DNA of 64,000 nucleotides from Spisula solida (lineage: Eukaryota > Mollusca > Bivalvia > Venerida > Mactridae), in assembly GCA_947247005.1 (NCBI GenBank), contig OX365955.1, positions 23,169,322-23,233,321 on the forward strand, read 5' to 3'. Position numbers and translations under genes: made by a program. Positions 45,520-57,955 of the stretch are shown here, piece by piece; within the stretch, counting starts at the first letter, position 1, and every line of letters begins with the position of its first letter. The notes under the pieces were generated by a model. That model ran no database searches, had not been told where the DNA came from, and saw nothing but the letters and a program-made list of their open reading frames with translations.

Positions 45520-47650
45520 CTAACAGTCATCAGATTGGATTTGTGACCTACTGGTATAAAACAGCTTACATGTACATCATATAATATAAATCCCATTTAT
45601 AGTCATATATTGATCGTTCGCCGATAATATAACGCCTAAGCCTTTATTCACAAATAAAAATTAAATGCATTTTCCATGTCCATTTTTGTTCAATCTTGTG
45701 CATAATTACATTTAATTCATATACTTTTTCAATCTACACTGTTAACAAGTGGCCAGTCAACCGTTCAGTGTTTATATTATCCATGTTTATTTATTGATAA
45801 GGTTAGAGTTATCTCTGACAAGCTATATACTAAATGCATGACATTGTTATCATTAATTGGTGTATCCCTTGACTGCCTACTTATATTTATAAGACTTCTA
45901 AAGTGGGAGGGGGGGGGGGCATAATTATACAGGATTCGATACATTGGCACTAGCTGACATTCCATTTGGTACTGTAAATAGATCAGTAATATGGTCAAGG
46001 GTTCATGCTCAGATCTGCTAATTAACTGGTAATAAGTCTGATCGAGGTGGCCTATTGACACATTAGTTGGATCTAAGGCTGATGTGGAATAATAATGATA
46101 TTCCATTGTACACTGCCACATCAATACACTAGTAAACTGAAAAGGCTGCTGTATTTAAAGGGAATCAATGTGGCATTAAATAAAATGCTCTCCATATAAT
46201 TGCTGAGCCTAACTCTACTTTTCTCTAATATAAACTGTAATTTTAATTAAAAACATTTTAGTTGAATATTTTTTTTTTCATTATTTATATATTAATATGT
46301 AACAATAATATGCACAAAATAAATATATTAGTACATATATCCACCAATAACAAACAGATATTACTCAGACATTACTCAGAATCGGTGATGATCATTACAT
46401 ACAAAAGAATCGGGACCAAAATTAAATAATATTTGATATTTAAGTCCTCCCCTAAAAATACACCTTGCCGTACCTCAGTCAAAGAATGAGATGCAAAATA
46501 ATGAGTAAACAAATAGAATGTTTACATCCAGTAATTACAAGATATCATATGTTTATTCAGGTCTGTCACTTAATTATACGAGTTATACATCCAGTAATTC
46601 TAGATACCATAATGATGTCAAAATTTTCACAACAATATATATTATAAGTGTGAATATCTCACTCACCGAATATTTATCATATATTAACAATATCACTCTA
46701 TGAATACCACAAGCCAGTACAGCAAACCATGGAATCCATAAAGAATCCTAAATCCATTCACTGTTTTCACGTCACAATCACAGACATTGACGCTCATAAA
46801 TCAAAGCTTAATGCAAACAAATCCAGAATAAAATCAATCATTAATTACATTGATTCATCCAATAGCCAGCTGTACACTAAGCCAAAAATATCCAATACAT
46901 GTGAATATAGTAACCCTGGATCACATCACCAATATAAATGACCATCAGACTGACCAGTTGACCAGTAAAATATCAACATTACAAATCGGCTCCCCGCTGG
47001 ACATGATCAATATGAAAACAAGCCATCATCATATATACACCATATAGTGGACATCGGTCATCAGGATTTCATATAGGTCAAGCGCATTATCTGCATTAAA
47101 ACTACCTAAAATGACCGTACTGATGACCTAGCTGGTCACTAACTGGCCATTATAAGATTATGAAAACATTGGGTTAGATTTGTTATGGATTTTTGACCAT
47201 TGTTGATGTAATTATAAGTGGCCTGGAATGACCAGTGTAAACAAAGTTAACGTGATCGCTGATCTCGGTATGATTGCGATAGAGTTGTCAAAAATGGTAA
47301 CATAATGAATCCATATAAATTACGAGAATCAGAATAGAACGATTTTGTCATATACATACAAATTTTAAATTCGATAACAATTACTATGCCAGTGGTTAAA
47401 TAAAATGGGTGCTCTTAATCTTTTAATACTTTTGATTTAATTTTATTTTTTCAATTAATATATCTTATTTTTATATAGTTTTTTTTCACTTTTAAATTGT
47501 TATTAACTTTTTTAACCAAAGTTTTCTTTGCTTCTTTTATTAATGATTAAATGCCACATCGATTTTGTTATAATTTATTTTTTATTATAACATTTTTAAG
47601 ATTTATTTTTGTGCAGCAATTTGGTTTTCAACTTTTTGTTGAGCCGCCTC
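45520..47650. other. Stretch without recognised gene
   Basis: AT-rich DNA with a G-run at 45909-45919 and long A/T tracts near 46269 and 47460. Short open frames are of chance length. Confidence 0.45.
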
Positions 47651-47656
47651 ACCAGT

Positions 47657-47785
47657 GTGCCTCCGTAGCTCAATGGTTAGTTATTTGCGGTCTAATCTGA
47701 CCATCCGGGTTTCAAATATTGGTGTAGGCACTCATATATATGCCTGCCATATTTCCGAAGAAAGCTAACTTGCAAATAAAGGCTA
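47657..47785 (+). mobile_element. tRNA-derived SINE family 2, copy 3
   Basis: The plus strand reads GTGCCTCCGTAGCTCAATGG (A box), CCGGGTTTCAAATATTGG (B box with an extra T), then ATATTTCCGAAGAAAGCTAA and AATAAAGGCTA. Confidence 0.85.
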
Positions 47786-48548
47786 CCCGGGTATGCTCGG
47801 CAGTAAGTTTTAACATGAGCTGTAGTCAAACCACCAAGTCAGAAATATATATCTTAGTGACATTTATAAAACTTGCAATTGCCTCACTCAAGTTTGAATT
47901 TTTACTGACGACATTCTTCAGTTTGTTCAATCAATGATTTTATTGCTTCATAAATCTGAGGACCACATGCATGTAACTACTGGCAACAAGAAATGCTGGC
48001 AGATTTTACAACAAACCAGTAATTTTCTCAATAGATTAACACATTTCCCAGGAATTTTAAACAATAAAAAATCTCCAATCATTTAGAACAGGAGATGATA
48101 CTGTGACATTGCATTACGAACAAAAGGATAAGGGCCGAGTTTGTTTTGAGACAGAATTTGAGAAAGATGCCAATACCTCCACTAAGCAGCATAAAGTACA
48201 GTAAATTAGTGTTTAGCTTTACATGACATACACAATTATGACCAATTTCATTTACAGAAACCTTGAAAAAATTGCAAGACACTAGTGTCAGTTTTTTGTA
48301 GAACGGAGGGCTTATTTTACAGAAATATGTAATATCTGACCGTTATGATTTTTTTTTTAAAGTCAGTTATAATGCCTCACTGGGCTGCATGCCATGGCTA
48401 AAAAAGTCTGTCTATACAGACCCTTAATATAATGTTTAATTAGACCCTATGTTTAATTAAGGGAGACAACTCATCACCCACCTCTTTTTTTCATGAAATC
48501 ATTTCCCTTTGCACCCTCATACTTAGGTAGATAATCAAGCCCAAAAAA

Positions 48549-50081
48549 CAAGAGGGCCCAAAGGGCCATAGGTCGCTCACCTGTCCTAGTAGTTCATGCA
48601 CCCCTAATGGTAGCCTCTATTGCATGTACAAGGTTTTCATATTGTCTTATGCTTTATAGTTTACATCACATTTAGACCCAATGACATATTGAAGTGATTG
48701 GACCTTGTGACCTAGTTTTTGACCCCGGATGACCCAATATTGAACTTGACCTGGATTTTTTTGAGATGATCATTGTGACAAAGTTTCATAAAGATTAGAC
48801 AAAAATTGTGACCTCTAGTGACTACACAAGGTTTTTTATGATTTGACCTTGTGACCTAGTTTTTGACCCCGTTTGACCCAATATCGAACTTGACCTAGAT
48901 TTTGTTGAGATGATCATTGTGAACAAGTTTGATAAATATTCGGTCAAAATTGTGACCTCTAGTGACTACACAAGGTTTTTCTATGATTTGACCTTGTGAC
49001 CTAGTTTTTTACCCCGGATGACCCAATATAGAACTTGACCTAGATTTTGTTGCAATGATTATTGTGAGTAAGTTTCATAAAGTTTAGGCAAAAATAGTGA
49101 CCTCTAGTGACTACACAAGGTTTTTCTATTATTTGACCTTGTAACCTTGCTTTTGACCCCGGATGACCCAATATCAAACTTGACCTAGATTTTGTTAAGA
49201 TGATCATTGTGTACAAGTTTCATAAAGATTAGGTCAAAATTGTGACCTCTAGTGACTACACAAGGTTTTTCTATGATTTGACCTTGTGACCTAGTTTTTG
49301 ACCCCGGATGACCCAATATCGAACTTGACCTAGATTTTGTTGAGATGATCATTGTGATTAAGTTTCATAATGATTAGACCAAAATTGTGACCTCTAACGC
49401 CTACACAAGGTTTTTCTAATATTTGACCTTGTGACCTTGTTTTTGACCCTGGATGACCCGATATAGAACTTGACCTAGATTTTGTTAATATGATCATTGT
49501 GACCAAGTTTCATAAAGATTAAATTAAAATTGTGACCTCTAGTGACTACACAAGGTTTTTCTATCATTTGACCTTGTGACCTAGTTTTTGACCCTGGATG
49601 ACCCAATATCGAACTTGACCTAGATTTTGTTGAGATGATCATTGTGACCAAATTTCATAAAGATTAGACCAAAATTGTGACCTCTACTGACTACACAAGG
49701 TTTTTCTATGATTTGACCTTGTGACCTAGTTTTTGACCCCAGATGACCCAATATAAAACTTGACCTATATTTTGTTCAGATGATCATTTTGACCAAGTTT
49801 CATAAAGATTAAGACAAAATTGTGACCTCTAGTGTCTACATAAGGTTTTTCTATGATTTGACCTTGTGACCTAGTTTTTGACCCCGTATGACCCAATATC
49901 GAATTTGACCTAGATTTTGTTGAGATGATCATTGTGACCAAGTTTCATAATGATTAAGCTAAAACTGTGACCTCTAGTGTCTACACAAGTAATTGTGAAC
50001 GGACGACGGACGGACGACGGACGGACGACGGACGAAGAGTGATCACAAAAGCTCACTCTGTCACTGTGTGACAGGTGAGTT
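48549..50081. mobile_element. Pearl-like element with nine-fold tandem core
   Basis: Starts ACAAGAGGGCCCAAAGGGCC then ATAGGTCGCTCACCTGTC, and ends GTGTGACAGGTGAGTT. The core is about nine tandem units of roughly 145 bp, each with TGACCTTGTGACCTAG, TTTTTGACCCCGGATGACCC, TTGAGATGATCATTGTGA and GTGACCTCTAGTGACTACAC. It is followed by a GACGGACGACGG microsatellite. No coding. A short relative is at 62354-62886. Confidence 0.93.
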
Positions 50082-50686
50082 AAAAATCTAGCTGAAATTG
50101 AAAATAAATTTTTGATAATTGATTGACAAAAAATATTATCTAGACGGATAGCCAGACTAGCCAATGGATGCAAGTCACTATTAATGTCCAGCATATTCAA
50201 AGATGAAATAATTTCTTTTTGGATGTAATAATTACTTTATGAGATTAACAAATGTATCAACATACAAAAACACTACATTATCTATAAACTAAAATACAAA
50301 ACCCAAGTCCAGCCCCTTTAGAAACTAAAAGATGAATAATTAATGAAACAATCAAATCAAACAGCATTCCCCAGATGGAGACATTAATGATGCTTAGTGA
50401 TTTACAACAAAACTTAAAGAAGATTGAATGCCGTACTGATCTAAATTAAAGCCCCCCCTCGGGTCATCATGAAATATTGCATGTTTATTGTATTATTCCT
50501 TTATGGGATAACAGGTTACAGAATTTTACTTTGTAAATATCCTCAGGTGATAATTCTGTTACTTTAAAATCAAATATTATAATGCAAACAAATTTCATAG
50601 TTTTTATTTACATTGTTCAGACAATTTGTAAATATTTAGGGTTTTAAATGTCTTTTTTGTGTTGCTAATTTATCTTGCTTGAGGTG

Positions 50687-50924
50687 TATAGCAAGGATAA
50701 TTTGACCTGATCCTGACCTTTATGCATGAATATATAACAAGGTTCTTGCATTGAATATATAAATTTTTGCGAGCAAATTGTGCAATATCAGTCCTTTAGG
50801 TTTGTGTTGGTATCCGCTTATGAAAACATACATCCAGGATAATAAATTTATACAAAACATGTATATCAGCTGTTAAATTATGCTAATAGAAGGTCGAGAG
50901 TCATGTCGAATTCTCCGGACTATA
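50687..50924. mobile_element. MITE family B copy 4
   Basis: Begins TATAGCAAGGATAATTTGAC and ends TCGAATTCTCCGGACTATA. It is slightly deleted (238 bp) and lies 14 bp from copy 5 in the same orientation. Confidence 0.85.
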
Positions 50925-50938
50925 CTACAATATGAGAG

Positions 50939-51198
50939 TATAGCACAGAGAATTTGACATGATCCTGACCTTTATGCATGAATATATTACAAGGTTCTTG
51001 CGCTGAATATATAAATTTCTGCAAGCACATCGTGCAATATCGGTCCTTTAGATTTGTGTTGGTATTACACATCGAGCGTCTTCGTGATAGTCCCCGTTTA
51101 TGAAAACATACAACCGGGATTATAAATATAGACACTATATCAGCTGTTAAATTATGCTAATTAAAGTTCGAGAGTCATGTCAAATTATCTGGACTATA
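50939..51198. mobile_element. MITE family B copy 5
   Basis: Begins TATAGCACAGAGAATTTGAC and ends CAAATTATCTGGACTATA. It is the closest relative of the copy at 6023-6282. Confidence 0.88.
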
Positions 51199-51381
51199 AT
51201 TTTTATATATTAAGACACTGTACTAAAGATAAAAATATTAAGTACCTGCTAATAACTATTTAATATATTGAATAATTCCAATTAGTGAAGTTAAGAAATC
51301 TCATTATAAATGTTAATCTTAATCCCCTTGATTATTTATATAATCCTCAGTGAACTTGAATGTAAGTGAGTGTGAATGTGA

Positions 51382-51640
51382 TATACCCACTGCATATAAA
51401 CCAAATCACTGTACAACTTATTGGGATACTATACAATTCAACTTGTATGACTTATTATGATTGAAAGGTGTCTGGTATGATATACAAACCGCATATATAC
51501 CACATCACTGTACAACTTATTGGGATACTATACAATTCAACTTGTATGACTTATTGTGATTGAAACATCAAGTAATTTCCTATCACTGTACGACTCATTG
51601 CAAGACTATACAATTCAATGTGTACTCCTTATTGTGATAA
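51382..51640. repeat. 115-bp direct repeat, two and a half copies
   Basis: The block TCACTGTACAACTTATTGGG ... CAATTCAACTTGTATGACTT occurs at about 51407 and 51505 with near identity, and a diverged third copy begins near 51583. Confidence 0.85.
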
Positions 51641-52445
51641 CCGGAAGTTGACTCGTTTACACATTGTGATACAGATTGCTTAACAAAATTCGGAAATAAA
51701 ATACCACATACTGTCCTGAGATGACCCGAGGTGTCCTGAGATGACCCGAGATGGCATGTGATGATATGTGATGATCTGAGAACTCCCACAATGAATCAGG
51801 GAATACATTACAACTTCTGTTTGAAATCTGATCCAAAAAACCTAACATCAGGCCTGATATACAATGTTAGCTGAATCAACACACAGCCAGAAAAAGGAAC
51901 ATTAACTGAAAAATAATCTTATAAAAATACAATTAAACAGTTCACAGTGAGTGAGGACCATTGGAAATAGACAGATGTGTGTCCAAAATGACAACAAAAG
52001 CCTAATAAATCTGTAACAAATTGTATGGCTTCCAGTCTGTGCCACCTGAAGTCCACGCAGTCCATGTCAGCATTATATGAAATAATGGTAGTGCCATATC
52101 CGAAAGTGAAGCTATTCTATCTAAGTCCCTATGAAATGGAGTAATAATAAATACTTTACAATTACATGTATGTTTAGATGGAGTTATGTTGTCTAGGGTT
52201 TCCTATAAAGGCTAACGGTAATTTGTTATAAATTTGAGGCGGTCACAACAGCCATTTCATCAAATTAAAATAAGTGAATTACCTAAGTTATGAGACGGCC
52301 AGTTGCAATCGAAACATATGCATTTTGGCCTAGTCACCTCTTTATGACAACTCTGGTTGCCTGATCAAATATCAAGGATTCTTTAGTGGAAGTTTAACTC
52401 CTAATGCAGGAAACACTCGCTAAAGAATCCTACACACTGGTCATT

Positions 52446-53432
52446 TATAGTTAAGGAGCCTCAGCCATGATGGTCACTTCCAACAATCCAAGTCTGGGCT
52501 ATATATACTCAAACGCAAAAGAAACTGTGCATGAGGTTTTCACTTATTTTTTCAGACATCCATAAAAGAAAGAATATTGTGTTTGGTGTCAAATTTTAGC
52601 TTATTCAATTGCCAATAAAAAAGAATACATTTCATTTAAATAGCACAGTGAAAATAATCGTGTTTTTCGTTTAAGCGTGGTAGGGGTCAAACTAAAAATT
52701 GTATAAATTGTGATATCGGTGTTTTTGAGAATAAGATTAAGGTGTAAGATTCTCTAAATTGTTTAATTGTTATAATTTCATTAATATCGGATATGATCTC
52801 CATTTTGACGTATAACCTGTACGATACGACGTCTCATGGAATTGACGTCACGTTGTACGAAGTGCGGAGGACTTTTATTCCATGAAGATGATTCTGCAGG
52901 TCGTACCAATTGTTGACATCATGTCGAGATCGTACCTTTATACCGAGAAGGCCCGTGGCACATTATCAATAGAGGTACCTCTAATGAGCATCATCAACGT
53001 CTCAATTCGCTGACGTTCTTAGTCTCCTCGGGGTTGCTAAAAATTAATTAGGAGTTATTTGACCGATTTCACCTTTATCAAGCCTCTGTACGCGCAAATC
53101 ATGCAAACATACTGTTTTGTGACGTTACGTAACATCTCATCCGATAGGGCCTATTTGTGTCCATGGTTCGACAAAGTGACACAAATGCTTTACATGGTTT
53201 CAAAAATGAAATGCCTACGACAGATATTTCCATAGTTATCCCAATTTGAAACATGCACAGTTTCTTTTGCGTTTGAGTATTATAATCAAGGACCCCCTGT
53301 CTTGTCCCCTCAGAGGTGGAATGAGTATAGCACAATGGTCAACCATAGCCTCCATGCCTGGTTCTATACATATGTGCTATACTTATTCTGAATTTTTGGA
53401 AGTGACCATCAAGGCTGAGGGTCCTTAACTAT
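52446..53432. mobile_element. Outer inverted-repeat element with nested insertion
   Basis: Outer arms TATAGTTAAGGAGCCTCAGC then ATGATGGTCACTTCC, and GGAAGTGACCATCAAGGCTG then AGGGTCCTTAACTATA. The inner element at 52506-53279 sits inside it. Confidence 0.75.
52506..53279. mobile_element. Tc1/mariner-like non-autonomous element
   Basis: A 774-bp element with perfect ends TACTCAAACGCAAAAGAAAC (then TGTGCATG) and CATGCACAGTTTCTTTTGCG (then TTTGAGTA), flanked by TA dinucleotides. That layout suits the Tc1/mariner superfamily. The interior (52780-53200) is CpG-richer than its surroundings and may be a degraded transposase, but no frame is intact and I recognise no DDE motif. Confidence 0.75.
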
Positions 53433-53585
53433 AAAAGTTAAAGCCAAACAACTTGAGTGCTAGTACAGGTGTATTCCACTCATGAATTTTGTTTAGTCAT
53501 AAAACATCTAGTGTATCTATCAAATTATGATAGGGAAGGAATTTGTACATAAATAACCAAGCACTTGTTATAAAACTTATCAGGA

Positions 53586-53952
53586 CTTGCAACATGAAGA
53601 TGCATATTATAGATATAAATGCAACATTTTCAGAAAAATCTGCAGATTCAACGAAATTCCACACGATTCCAGGACTTTCGATTCATTGAGTTTGGTGCGA
53701 TACTGCCGCAACTCTTCATGGAATGGAGATAAGATATGCAGCAATTGCATCATTGGTAAATTATTAACATTACGATACGACAGCATGGGAAAACTGATAT
53801 GTACAGCAAAAACACTATGTATCTTTACCACCTGCAGTGCAGGCAAAACTGAATGCCGAACTGGTATAATAGTTTGTTATTACAATATCTCCGTGCGTAT
53901 CAATTTCATTCTTGGATTGAAAATGCATTAATTGCACATGTTGTGCAAGTTT
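53586..53952. mobile_element. Possible MITE with CTTGCAACATG / CATGTTGTGCAAG ends
   Basis: Inverted ends ACTTGCAACATGAAGATGCA and ATTGCACATGTTGTGCAAGT enclose a 114-codon plus-strand open frame of Cys-containing but unrecognised sequence. The ends are imperfect and there is no second copy. Confidence 0.35.
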
Positions 53953-54187
53953 TTTTGCAATAACATAGCTGAGATTTTGTCTAACAATTCCCGATAAAAC
54001 ACAAATGTAGTAAAATGTCTTGATTTACAATGTCCTTCAATGATTACTTCTTCAGACCTGAATGTTCAAACAGATGGCATACATACATGTAGAAAATGTA
54101 TGGAAAGGCCAAGAAAACTTTGGATTTTTCAAACATTAAAGAGCCACGACTCTGTTGTAACTTGGTTTCAGAAAAAACAAAACACCA

Positions 54188-54440
54188 GGCCCCGATCTTC
54201 TGAAGCATCTCAAGTAGAAATCTCAACTCAAATTGAGATTTTGCTCAAGTCAAGAGTATAAATTTTAGATCATTCTTAAGTTCGTGCTCAAATTTTTTAC
54301 TGTAATAAACTCAGAACAATGTATCTATTTTGTGGTGCCAACTTTAAGTCTGGACTCCCATGGAAATTATCTCAAAGACACATGACAGTATTTGAGAATA
54401 ATCTCAACTCGGATTGAGATGCTCGGGGAGATCGGGCCCT
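54188..54440. mobile_element. MITE family F copy 3
   Basis: Ends GGCCCCGATCTTCTGAAGCA and GATGCTCGGGGAGATCGGGC; the body closely matches 39178-39429. Confidence 0.9.
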
Positions 54441-54565
54441 GATGTACCTTAGGGATATGGATGGTATGTTTTTTTTCTGTCTCATGTGTGGGTGGCTACT
54501 CAGGTGTTGTTGCTGTTTCTGTATGCATGCTTTGAATAATGTCTGGGAATTTACAGTATCTTTCG

Positions 54566-54759
54566 TACTGTAAACCAAGAAATTATTTTGCGTGATTTAA
54601 TTTTGCAGAGTTGGCGAGTGGTAGAATTTTGAGTTACCGCGAAATTGCTTAAACATTAATATGGAAACTTAAAAAATAGGAAAATTTGTAGTTGCGAATA
54701 TGCCGACCATCAGCAAAATGCGAAAGTTAGTATTCGCGAAAGTAAATTGGTCTAAAGTC
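54566..54759. mobile_element. MITE family E copy 2
   Basis: Begins TACTGTAAACCAAGAAATTA and ends AAGTAAATTGGTCTAAAGT. The body has GATTTAATTTTGCAGAGTTG and AACATTAATATGGAAAC. Confidence 0.85.
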
Positions 54760-56830
54760 AATTGATGTACTGCAAAATTGCATGAATAGTTTAATCAACT
54801 ATAGTTTTGGATATTAAACAATACAATTGTGACACAATTCTGAGGAGACTCATAAGTTAAACCCAATTGCACATCCATCAAATTTGCTGATCAAAACACC
54901 AGATTTTCCGATACAATAAAAAGAGTCTTTTTATTTAAGACTAATAATTCTTGACATGGAAATTGCTAGAAATACAGAGAACATCATCTAGAAGTGATAT
55001 TCATGTTGCCTCTGATTTGGCACAGGAAGACCATTAAGAAGCCAAAGGCTAAGTATTTTATTGAAATACCATTAGTCTGTATCTTAGCCTTCAAACATCA
55101 GACAAAATTGATTTAAAACTCCCGAGTATCTAGGCTATGAAGTTAGCTCCCATCATTTTGGCATCATTATGATTTGTTTGATGTAATGCTGATTAGGTTC
55201 ATCCTCTCAACAAGCGGACTCCATCATCTCACCATATCTCAGTGGTGCACAGGATTGGCTGATTTCAGAGACCTAGCTACTCCTGGCTATTAATGTAAGG
55301 TTTGGATTTTCATGAATTTATTGGTTGTAGATCAATCATTTTTTGTTAGTTTTTAAGACCAGCTGTAAAATATCGACTGAGTAACATAAACAGAGAATAC
55401 AAGTGCCATCATAATCATGTCAAAATTGAGAAAAAGTATACATGATTAAACTATAGCTGGTGGATCAAGTCAAGCCAAGTCAAGTCAACATTTATTTATT
55501 GTCGGAACTTTGGTACAACAAAATAAACATAATTGCTTTTGACCCTTGTCCATCACCAATTATTTTCCAATTAAATCATAGATAGTATGGTGCAAAGAAT
55601 TTAACTAACATTGTAAGTATTTTAAAATTATCAAGACACTGTATAACATTTGTTAGGCATTCATTAAGCACTGAGAAGAAACAACAGACATAAGGTTACA
55701 TTACGTTGAAGCAATGTTTGTACACCTCAGGTACAACACCATACCAAGCTCCTCCATCATCATGGTTCATTTAGAAAGGAAACACCATTATTAACCCTGC
55801 CATAACAATCATTAACCTTGATTACAATACCATATGGATAGTCTGTACAAGTGGTTTAAACAATGTAAACCTACCACTAAACATGTACATACATTATAAA
55901 CAGAAACAGGAAATGTGAGTACAGTTCATCACCCAGACTTCCTCAAGTACAATATATCCACATTGAAATTACTCCCCTGTGGTAAATAAAATGCACAGAA
56001 GTACTGGATAATAATCACTAAATTGACAGATGTACTCAATTTTTATTTTTATCGAGTCAAATTAGACTATCCTGTCACAATATCTGGAGACCAACCAGCA
56101 TGCAGTCATGGAATATATACCATTGGGTGCCAATACTGCACCAAGCTTAAAGGAACAGCAAGATCAATCTACACTACAATGCTCCGACAGATGTAGTCAT
56201 GTCTTAATTATCAGAGAAACAGCGTGAATTGAATGTTGCGTGGAATTGAATGTTGCAAAAACAGACAGATGGACAGACGGGCGGTCATTCACAAGTCCTT
56301 AGATCCAAAAGAAATCTCGAAATCGAGATTTGCTGGTGAGAAATACAACATCACTACTCGCCCGTCATCAGTGTTTACCTCTGTCACGTATTCGTCATTC
56401 GGTGGCGTATTCGTCGGGTTATACCGTGTGAGTTAGTTGCATTCTAAGCTGAGATCAACATTGCAACTGCAATACAACTTTATCCTAAACAGACATGGAT
56501 TATATTATGATACAACAACACAGTCATAGTCATTACAAACCAAACCAGAATTATAAGAGATTGATTCTGCAATAACCTATATTGCATATACAACAAAGAA
56601 GACTAAATATATGTATTATTCATATGAACATACATACCTAATACCACAGAGTACAACAGCTTAGTAGTTTGTATCAACATCAGATATCAATTATGAATGG
56701 GCATCACTTTCATAACGACCATAGAATACCAACCAGGGAGGTTTTTGTTACAGAAATATTACTATTATTACTATACAATAATACAAGAACTATTCAATAA
56801 ACATTGATGTAACCTGCTATACAGTAACAG
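54760..56830. other. Stretch without recognised gene
   Basis: Mostly plain AT-rich DNA. A GTCAAGCCAAGTCAAGTCAA-type tract with TTTATTTATTGTCGG at about 55470-55505 looks like an old retroelement 3' end. A CpG-richer island at about 56240-56440 is open in several frames and holds the near-palindrome AAATCTCGAAATCGAGATTT at 56312. It could be an unrecognised exon or promoter, but phase and splice support are poor. Confidence 0.4.
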
Positions 56831-56838
56831 AGACACAT

Positions 56839-57167
56839 GCAGCCCGTTGCCTAACCAAACCGCTTCAAAATTGCGCTATCAAGCGCTTTCCTACATCAAT
56901 GCAATGACACGCTATATGATTGAACAGTGCTTGCCGATAGCACACCATTCCTTAACACTTTGCATAGAGGCAAGCGCTACCAAGCACTTTCTTCTGCAAT
57001 GGACAGCTTCAGTTCGACTCGATAGCCCTTTGCTACGTAACGGTCTGCAATCTGCAAGTGTTTGCCAGTAGCAAATAATTTTTTCGCTTCGTCCCCTATG
57101 TAGCACTTTTTTAAGCAAGCATAGTGCTATCGAACATTCAGTAGCACTTTAGATAGGCAAGGGCTGC
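56839..57167. mobile_element. MITE family I copy 3
   Basis: Ends GCAGCCCGTTGCCTAACCAA and GATAGGCAAGGGCTGC. The interior is packed with AAGCGCT, GTGCTATCG and TAGCACTTT palindromes. Confidence 0.82.
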
Positions 57168-57790
57168 AGAGTATGTGTGTTGAAAAATGCAATAATTTGT
57201 GTGTTTGGAAAATGCAATAATTTATTATGTATCATTTCATTTTCAGTAGCATTAAATATTTATTAATCAAAAGCCCATGGAATATATAATAAACTTGTTC
57301 ATGGTGAACGGGCTCCACAGGTTGGCCGGTTCCTTAGTACGAAGCTCATTAATACAACATACAAGTGAGCCAACATAGCTCTGAATGGCTCACCGGTCTA
57401 TCACTTCATACAACCAAAGGCTCAACTTAACTTAGATTTTATACAGATGACATATGTGAAGGTCACTGGTCTTCCAGTGGAATTATTATTATTATTTACC
57501 AGTGGAATGTGATGTAACCTGATTCATGTTATCAGATAATCAATTTTTTCATGAATATATAATTATCTCAATAATTAGATTTATTCATGACTTCCCCTAT
57601 AAATAAATTACAAAATACTTACAACTCTTTATAAATACATTAAATATACTGGTAGATAGAAATACAGTGCAACCTCTCAAGAGCGGCCATCCCATATTGA
57701 ACATTTCAACCTCTCTTTAGACACTGTCAGAAGATTACCATTTTGCTCAGAAGTAACAATTATTAACATATAATTTTACCTCTCCTGAGA

Positions 57791-57955
57791 ACAACAACCT
57801 CTGTATAACACCCAACTTTAAGTTTCCCAGAACAACAACCTCTGTATAACACCCAACTTTAAGTTTCCCAGAACAACAACCTCTGTATAACACCCAACTT
57901 TAAGTTTCCCAGAACAACAACCTCTGTATAACACCCAACTTTAAGTTTCCCAAAG
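57791..57955. repeat. 41-bp tandem repeat, four copies
   Basis: Four almost perfect units starting ACAACAACCTCTGTATAACA at 57791, 57832, 57873 and 57914. The flanking CTCCTGAGAACAACAACCTC is similar to the CAACCTCTG blocks near pogo-like ends at 57668 and 25390, so a pogo-like fragment may be the source. Confidence 0.93.

Noticed and set aside
46465..47047. Run of overlapping 60-70 codon plus-strand ORFs
   Set aside because: AT-rich low-complexity sequence with few stops by composition; no shared frame.
48549..50081. Possible non-coding RNA gene made of tandem units
   Set aside because: Terminal inverted sequences, the microsatellite tail and a second shorter copy at 62354-62886 show it is a dispersed mobile element.
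52005..52130. Minus-strand frame containing NADMDCVDFR, reminiscent of the first ANKS1 ankyrin repeat
   Set aside because: The similarity is five residues, no TPLH-type motif follows and no acceptor is in frame. Treated as chance.
53587..53931. 114-codon plus-strand ORF, Cys-rich
   Set aside because: Lies between inverted ends of a possible MITE; another open frame runs opposite; no recognised fold.
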